Of a DNA stretch of 20,706 nt, positions 16,906-20,706 are shown in pieces. Position 1 is the stretch's first letter; the number at the start of each line of letters is the position of its first letter. The notes beneath the pieces are model-generated. The model was not told where the DNA came from, made no database searches, and saw nothing but the letters and a program-made list of their open reading frames with translations. The stretch is from Pseudomonadota bacterium (GTDB lineage Bacteria > Pseudomonadota > Alphaproteobacteria > Rhizobiales > Rhizobiaceae), in assembly GCA_023387775.1 (NCBI GenBank), contig JAEWHN010000180.1, positions 1-20,706 of the forward strand. Direction: 5' to 3'. The position numbers were made by a program, and so were the translations under genes.

Positions 16906-16954
16906 GTGGCAGACAGTCGCCGCCCCAGGCGGCGAGCGTTTCAATTTCGCAAAG

Positions 16955-16990
16955 AGGCACCGGGCGATCGCTCGGTGCCTTACTTGTTTC
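16955..16990 (+). terminator. Hairpin terminator between convergent transcripts
   Basis: An 11-bp stem with one G-T pair (16955-16965 with 16970-16980) encloses GATC and is followed by TACTTGTTTC. On the minus strand it is followed by CTCTTTGC, so it may serve the convergent MetF-like gene as well. The T tracts are moderate. Confidence 0.65.
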
Positions 16991-17024
16991 GGCCCCCCGC
17001 AGAAAGCCGGCTAAACACCGAGCC

Positions 17025-17948
17025 TCAGGCCTGGAGTGCCGCTTCCGCCTTCGCGAAACCGCGCTCGTTCATCCATTCCGCTGCCGTCTTGATGCCGCCC
17101 AGCGGAAAGACATGCAGTTGGTCGATGAGGCTGTCCGGCCTTGCCGCCTTGTGTTGCGCAAGTTCGGCGACGACCTCCGTCGGCTCATAGGGCAGCAGCA
17201 GCTTGGTGATGTCGCGGGCGCGCTTCTGCAGCACCTGCAGCGAGGGCCCTACACCGCAGGACAGCGCATATTTGATCAGCGTCTGCAGCTTGGCCGGGCC
17301 CGCGATGCCGACATGGATCGGCAGCGTCACGCCGGCGTCGCGGATGCGTTCGGCCCAGCCGATCACGGATTTCGCATCGAAGGCGAACTGCGTCGCAATG
17401 GCGACCTGCGCATCCGTGCGGCTGGCAAAATCCTGTTTCCACAGCAGCGCCTTGTCCACATTGGTGGTGGAGCCGTCCGGGTCGATGTCGCGGTTGCCTT
17501 CCGGGTGGCCGGCCACATGCAGATGGGTGAAGCCGTGGCGGTCGAACAGCCCGGTTTCAATCAGCTGGATCGAGCTGTCGAAGTCGCCCGCGGGAACGGC
17601 AATGCCCCCGCCCAGCAGCAGCGCCTGGTGCACATTCGCTTCGTTGCGATACCGCGCCAGCCAGTCCGCCAGCACGTCGCGGCTGGGAATGGAGCGTGCC
17701 GGAAAATGCGGCATCACCGGAAAACCTTCCTCGCTGATCCGCCTTGCGGTGGCCACCATGTCCTCGATCGGCGTGCCGTCGATATGGGCGATGTAGACGC
17801 GGGTGCCCGCGGGCAGGAGCGCCCGGAAGTCATCGACCTTGGCGGCCGTGCGCGGCATCACCTCGATCGACCAGCCCTGCATCAGTTCAGAAGGCGCCGG
17901 CCTTGCTGCCTTTTGGCCCTGTCCGACGGCAAAATCCAGGAATCCCAA
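17025..17948 (-). CDS. Methylenetetrahydrofolate reductase-like protein (MetF family)
   Basis: From TTG 17948 the gene encodes 307 residues. SIEVMP (27-32) corresponds to the MetF S-x-E-x-x-P segment with catalytic E29. VMPHFPARSI, HVAGHPEGN and ATQFAFDAKS...LPIHVGIAG follow in the order seen in FAD-dependent TIM-barrel MTHFRs. It would interconvert 5-methyl- and 5,10-methylene-tetrahydrofolate. The TTG start is chosen because GGAGG sits 5 bases upstream; the next Met (17882) has no ribosome site, and ATG-like starts farther out would include the promoter. It diverges from the dioxygenase/gal operon, and both promoters carry similar palindromes. A likely job is disposal of methyl groups from O-demethylation, as MetF does with LigM in Sphingobium; no demethylase lies in the window. 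Confidence 0.85.
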   Translation of the reverse strand: MGFLDFAVGQGQKAARPAPSELMQGWSIEVMPRTAAKVDDFRALLPAGTRVYIAHIDGTPIEDMVATARRISEEGFPVMPHFPARSIPSRDVLADWLARYRNEANVHQALLLGGGIAVPAGDFDSSIQLIETGLFDRHGFTHLHVAGHPEGNRDIDPDGSTTNVDKALLWKQDFASRTDAQVAIATQFAFDAKSVIGWAERIRDAGVTLPIHVGIAGPAKLQTLIKYALSCGVGPSLQVLQKRARDITKLLLPYEPTEVVAELAQHKAARPDSLIDQLHVFPLGGIKTAAEWMNERGFAKAEAALQA

Positions 17949-17972
17949 TTTTTCCTCCACGCAATTCCAAAA

Positions 17973-18008
17973 ATGTATACATAGATGATCGGCGGCTGGC
18001 GAGGTCAA
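17973..18008 (-). promoter_or_regulatory. Putative promoter with operator ATGTATACAT for the MetF-like gene
   Basis: On the minus strand, TTGACC (18008-18003) is followed after 20 bases by the perfect palindrome ATGTATACAT (17982-17973). TATGTA (17983-17978) could be a -10 at 19-base spacing. The palindrome core TGTATACA is a textbook FCD-GntR half-site pair and would block initiation when bound. Confidence 0.55.
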
Positions 18009-18052
18009 GCCGTAAACGCGATGCAAAGCGGGAATTTATCAAATTTTGACAG

Positions 18053-18089
18053 TTGCCTTGCCATCGAGGCTGCTCAATAATGCATACAT
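18053..18089 (+). promoter_or_regulatory. Putative promoter with operator-like ATGCATACAT for the dioxygenase/gal operon
   Basis: TTGCCT (18053-18058), a 17-base spacer and AATAAT (18076-18081, 5 of 6 matches) form a good sigma-70 promoter. ATGCATACAT (18080-18089) overlaps the end of the -10 and the expected start site and differs by one base from the palindrome at 17973-17982. A TTGACA at 18046-18051 is also present but lacks a matching -10. Confidence 0.55.
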
Positions 18090-18150
18090 GATCGCCCGGG
18101 TGGAGGGGCATCGGCGCGGGCCGCGTGGCAGGCCAGGGGAGGGAGCGGGC

Positions 18151-18201
18151 ATGACGACATATCGGACAAAGCCGGACTTCGCGGCGGGGGTGCGGCCATG
18201 A
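18151..18201 (+). CDS. Possible 16-residue upstream ORF overlapping the dioxygenase start
   Basis: ATG 18151 follows a strong GGGAGGGAG site and opens MTTYRTKPDFAAGVRP. The TGA overlaps the dioxygenase ATG as ATGA. Termination here would place ribosomes on the next start, which has only a G-rich, poorly placed site of its own. No family is recognised. It may be a coupling ORF or chance. Confidence 0.35.
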   Translation: MTTYRTKPDFAAGVRP

Positions 18202-19157
18202 CCGAGCCCTGTTACGACGTCGCCCATCTCGGCCATGTCGAGCTCTATACCGACAGGTTCGACGAGAGCCTGGATTTCTTCACGCGCGTCTACGGGCTGA
18301 CCGCCAGCCTGGTCGAGGATGGCTGCGCCTATCTGCGCGCCTTCGATGACTACGAGTTCCACACCCTCAAGCTGGTCCGGCACCACACCACCGGCGTCGG
18401 CCATGTCGCCTACCGCGCTGCGTCGCCCGAGGCGTTGGAGCGGCGGGTGAAGGTGATCGAGGCGATGGGATGCGGCCTCGGCTGGGTCGAGGGCGATGCC
18501 GGCCATGGCCGCGCCTTCCGCTTCACCGATCCGGACGGCCATATCTTCGAGCTCTACTACGACACCAGGGTCTACGAGGCGCCGCCCGAGGAGCGCCCGG
18601 CGCTCAAGAACATCGCCCAGCGCTACCATGGCCGCGGTGCGAGCCCGCGCCGGCTCGACCATCTCAATCTCCTGGCGACCGATGTATCAGCCATCCGCGA
18701 TTTCATGACCCAGGCTCTGGGCAGCCGCGTCACCGAGCAGATCCTTCTCGACAACGGGCGTCTCGGCGGCTGCTGGTTCACGGTCAACAACAAGAGCTAC
18801 GATATCGCCTATTCCGAGGACCACACCGGCGCGCGGGGCAGGTTCCACCATCTCACCTATGCGGTGGACCAGCGCGAGGACATCCTGCGGGCCGCCGACA
18901 TCTTCCTGGAAAACGGCGTCCACATCGAAACCGGACCGCACAAGCACGCGATCCAGGGAACCTTTTTCCTCTATGTCTGGGAGCCTGCGGGCAACCGGGT
19001 GGAACTGGCCAATGCCGGCGCCCGGCTGATCCTGCGGCCGGACTGGCCGACCGTCACCTGGACGGAGGCCGAGCGCAAGAAGGGCCAGGCCTGGGGCCTG
19101 AAGACAATCGAGACATTCCATACCCATGGCACGCCCCCTGTGGGCAGAAAGGACTAG
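18198..19157 (+). CDS. Type I extradiol ring-cleavage dioxygenase (VOC superfamily)
   Basis: The gene encodes 319 residues in two VOC modules. The N-terminal module (about 8-125) lacks a full metal set. The C-terminal module (about 150-275) has the 2-His-1-carboxylate triad: H155 in RRLDHLNLL, H218 in RFHHLTYAVD and E269 in GNRVELAN. Y259 in FFLYVWEP sits where catechol 2,3-dioxygenases keep a catalytic Tyr. It should cleave a catecholic ring next to the hydroxyls with Fe(II) and O2 in the cytosol. It heads an operon with GalB-, GalC- and GalD-like enzymes, so the product should feed 4-oxalomesaconate. That suggests gallate, 3-O-methylgallate or a related trihydroxy-aromatic as substrate. Known gallate dioxygenases are LigB-type, so this would be a different solution. 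Substrate is inference. Confidence 0.9.
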   Translation: MTEPCYDVAHLGHVELYTDRFDESLDFFTRVYGLTASLVEDGCAYLRAFDDYEFHTLKLVRHHTTGVGHVAYRAASPEALERRVKVIEAMGCGLGWVEGDAGHGRAFRFTDPDGHIFELYYDTRVYEAPPEERPALKNIAQRYHGRGASPRRLDHLNLLATDVSAIRDFMTQALGSRVTEQILLDNGRLGGCWFTVNNKSYDIAYSEDHTGARGRFHHLTYAVDQREDILRAADIFLENGVHIETGPHKHAIQGTFFLYVWEPAGNRVELANAGARLILRPDWPTVTWTEAERKKGQAWGLKTIETFHTHGTPPVGRKD

Positions 19158-19162
19158 ACCTC

Positions 19163-19891
19163 ATGGCAAAGACGGCACTCGTCATCTCGGCACACTCCGC
19201 GGACTTCGTGTGGCGCTGCGGCGGGGCCATCGCCCTTCACGCAGAGAAGGGCTATGACGTCACGGTCATCTGCCTGTCCTATGGCGAGCGCGGCGAAAGC
19301 GCGAAGCTGTGGAAGCAGCCCGACATGACGCTGGAAAAGGTGAAGGCGGCGCGGCGCATCGAGGCCGAGAACGCCGCCAGCGCGCTCGGCGTGCACGACA
19401 TCCAGTTCTTCGACCTGGGAGACTATCCGCTGGAGGTCGACCGCGAGGCGAAATACCGGATCGTCGACGTGATCCGCAAGGTGCAGCCCGCCTTCATGCT
19501 CAGTCATTCCAAGTGGGATCCGTACAATACCGACCACATGTATGCCACGCAGGTGGCGCTCGAGGCGCGCATGATCGCGCAGGCCTGGGGGCACAATCCG
19601 GGCGAGAAGGTGCTGGGCGCGCCGCAGCTCTATCTCTTCGAGCCGCACCAGACCGAGCAGATGGAATGGAAGCCAGACGTCTTCCTCGACATCTCGCCGG
19701 TGTGGGAAAAGAAATGGGCCGCCATCCAGTGCATGGAAGGGCAGGAACATCTCTGGCATTACTACAAGAATGTGGCCGAGAACCGCGCCAACCATTTCAT
19801 GCGCAATTCCGGCGGGCAGTCCGGCGGCCGCAAGGCCACCCATGCGGAAGGCTTCCAGTCTGTCTTCCCGCGCACAGTGGATGAGCTGTGA
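19163..19891 (+). CDS. galB: 4-oxalomesaconate hydratase, GalB-like (PIG-L/LmbE family)
   Basis: The gene encodes 242 residues. AHSADFVWR (10-18) and GGAIALH replace the AHPDDE start of classical PIG-L deacetylases. GERGESAKLW (41-50), LSHSKWDPYNTDH (113-125), LYLFEPHQTEQMEW and AIQCMEGQEHLWHYY follow. These closely match, from memory, the Pseudomonas putida gallate-pathway GalB, a zinc-dependent hydratase that converts 4-oxalomesaconate to 4-carboxy-4-hydroxy-2-oxoadipate rather than deacetylating sugars. The start is 5 bases after the dioxygenase stop, with AAAGGA upstream. The stop shares one base with the aldolase start (TGATG). Flanking GalC- and GalD-like genes support the assignment. 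Confidence 0.9.
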   Translation: MAKTALVISAHSADFVWRCGGAIALHAEKGYDVTVICLSYGERGESAKLWKQPDMTLEKVKAARRIEAENAASALGVHDIQFFDLGDYPLEVDREAKYRIVDVIRKVQPAFMLSHSKWDPYNTDHMYATQVALEARMIAQAWGHNPGEKVLGAPQLYLFEPHQTEQMEWKPDVFLDISPVWEKKWAAIQCMEGQEHLWHYYKNVAENRANHFMRNSGGQSGGRKATHAEGFQSVFPRTVDEL

Positions 19892-20562
19892 TGGGCGTCG
19901 TCGTTCAGGACATCGCGCGGGCCGAGCAGTCCGTCATCGACCGCCTTGCCGCCTGCGGCGTGGCGACCGTGCATGAGGCGCAGGGGCGCAAGGGCCTGCT
20001 TGCCAGCTACATGCGGCCGATCTATTCCGGCGCCCGGCTTGCTGCCAGTGCTGTCACCATCTCCTCGCCTCCCGGCGACAACTGGATGCTGCACGTGGCC
20101 ATCGAGCAGTTGAAGCAGGGCGACGTGCTGGTGCTTGCGCCCACCAGCCCCTGCGAGGACGGCTATTTCGGCGACCTGCTCGCCACTTCGGCGCAGGCGC
20201 GCGGCTGCCGCGGCCTTGTCATCGACGCCGGCGTGCGCGACATCGCCGACCTCACGGCGATGAAGTTCCCGGTCTGGTCCAAGGCGATCTTCGCGCAGGG
20301 CACGGTCAAGGAAACGCTGGGCTCGGTCAACATTCCGGTCGTCTGTGCCGGCGCGCTCATCCAGCCCGGCGACGTCATCGTGGCCGACGATGACGGCGTC
20401 TGCGTGGTGCGCTGCGACGAGGCGGGAGAGGTCGCCGCCAGGGCGGAGGCGCGCATGGCGGCCGAGGAAGCCAAGCGCAAGCGCCTCGCCGCCGGCGAAC
20501 TCGGCCTCGACATTTACGACATGCGCGGGCGGCTCGCCGAAAGGGGCTTGAAATATGTCTGA
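19891..20562 (+). CDS. galC: 4-carboxy-4-hydroxy-2-oxoadipate aldolase, GalC-like (RraA/HMG aldolase fold)
   Basis: The gene encodes 223 residues from ATG 19891. GDLLATSAQARGCRGLVIDAGVRDIADL (split around 94-121) holds the G-D-L-L loop and R116-D117, which bind substrate carbonyl and metal in class II HMG/CHA aldolases. RraA ribonuclease regulators share the fold but not this full motif and context. The enzyme should split CHA into pyruvate and oxaloacetate, and may also decarboxylate oxaloacetate, using Mg or Mn. The start overlaps the galB stop by one base. A GTG immediately before it (19888) is an alternative start. Position between GalB- and GalD-like genes makes the gallate-pathway role likely. 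Confidence 0.88.
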   Translation: MGVVVQDIARAEQSVIDRLAACGVATVHEAQGRKGLLASYMRPIYSGARLAASAVTISSPPGDNWMLHVAIEQLKQGDVLVLAPTSPCEDGYFGDLLATSAQARGCRGLVIDAGVRDIADLTAMKFPVWSKAIFAQGTVKETLGSVNIPVVCAGALIQPGDVIVADDDGVCVVRCDEAGEVAARAEARMAAEEAKRKRLAAGELGLDIYDMRGRLAERGLKYV

Positions 20563-20597
20563 GGTGCCCGCCGCCGCGAAAGGTGAGGAGGAGCCCC

Positions 20598-20706
20598 ATG
20601 ACGGCACCTGACGGCGGCATCCCCTGCATGTGGATGCGTGGTGGCACCTCCAAGGGCGGCTATTTCCTGGCGCAAGACCTGCCGGCCGACCGCGACGCCT
20701 TCCTGC
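20598..20706 (+). CDS. galD: 4-oxalomesaconate tautomerase, GalD-like (PrpF family), N-terminal part
   Basis: Only the first 36 residues are present before the window ends. IPCMWMRGGTSKGGYFLAQD (8-27) is the signature start of PrpF-fold isomerases, and the M-W-M-R-G-G-T-S-K-G wording with DLPAD after it is typical of the GalD branch. It would convert the keto form of 4-oxalomesaconate to the enol form used by GalB. GGAGGAG precedes the ATG by 5 bases, and the gap to galC is 35 bases. PrpF methylaconitate isomerase is the alternative, but the galBC neighbours argue for GalD. Confidence 0.82.
   Translation, partial: MTAPDGGIPCMWMRGGTSKGGYFLAQDLPADRDAFL

Noticed and set aside
17949..18026. Longer N terminus for the MetF-like protein starting at 18026
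   Set aside because: It would run through the promoter palindrome at 17973-17982, and the GGAGG site at 17958-17954 points to TTG 17948.
18046..18051. TTGACA as the -35 box of the dioxygenase operon
   Set aside because: No -10-like hexamer lies 16-18 bases downstream, while TTGCCT at 18053 has AATAAT at 17-base spacing.
19163..19891. N-acetylglucosaminyl-type PIG-L deacetylase
   Set aside because: The AHPDDE motif is replaced by AHSADF, and the remaining segments match GalB-type hydratases.
19891..20562. RraA regulator of ribonuclease E
   Set aside because: The fold is shared, but the aldolase motif GDLLA...GVRD and the galB/galD neighbours indicate the catabolic aldolase.

Overview
The window is GC-rich, gene-dense DNA of the kind found in soil Alphaproteobacteria. 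Gene order and protein wording point to Hyphomicrobiales of the Mesorhizobium/Aminobacter type; this is inferred from gene content, not from a marker gene. I see no rRNA, tRNA, CRISPR array, insertion sequence, phage gene or origin. It reads as a chain of small-molecule catabolic operons with local regulators.

Layout. (1) 1-277, minus: start of an isochorismatase-family cysteine hydrolase, cut by the window edge. (2) 567-2227, plus: an extended-SDR epimerase/dehydratase and a classical SDR dehydrogenase. (3) 2275-4081, minus: a GntR/FCD repressor followed by an FAD-dependent L-2-hydroxyglutarate-oxidase-like enzyme. (4) 4287-5657, plus: a class III PLP aminotransferase ending in a strong terminator. 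(5) 5810-9795, minus: a complete spermidine/putrescine-type ABC importer (ATPase, Tat-type binding protein, two permeases). (6) 9877-10800, minus: a GcvA-like LysR regulator, divergent from (7) 10985-16905, plus: M20 amidohydrolase, YtcJ-like amidohydrolase, COG0523 GTPase metallochaperone and an AruI-like ThDP 2-oxoacid decarboxylase, all tightly spaced. (8) 17025-17948, minus: a MetF-like methylenetetrahydrofolate reductase, divergent from (9) 18198-20706, plus: a type I extradiol dioxygenase (VOC fold), GalB-like 4-oxalomesaconate hydratase, GalC-like CHA aldolase and the start of a GalD-like 4-oxalomesaconate tautomerase.

How the parts may work together. Block 9 contains the lower gallate (4-oxalomesaconate) pathway leading to pyruvate and oxaloacetate. 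It is headed by a ring-cleaving enzyme of a different superfamily from the usual LigB-type gallate dioxygenase. The divergent MetF-like gene suggests that methyl groups removed from a methoxylated aromatic enter the folate pool. Blocks 4-7 suggest uptake of a cationic amine or amino-acid-like solute, then amide hydrolysis, transamination and 2-oxoacid decarboxylation.

Regulation. Four promoters (blocks 1, 4, 8 and 9) share a layout: a TTGAC-like -35 box and, 19-22 bases further on, a TGTATACA/TGATGCATCA-type palindrome typical of FCD-GntR operators. This suggests that one regulator, possibly the one at 3395-4081, ties blocks 1, 3, 4, 8 and 9 together. A second motif, TTTC(C/T)GAAA, occurs near the LysR gene, the ABC operon and the aminotransferase.
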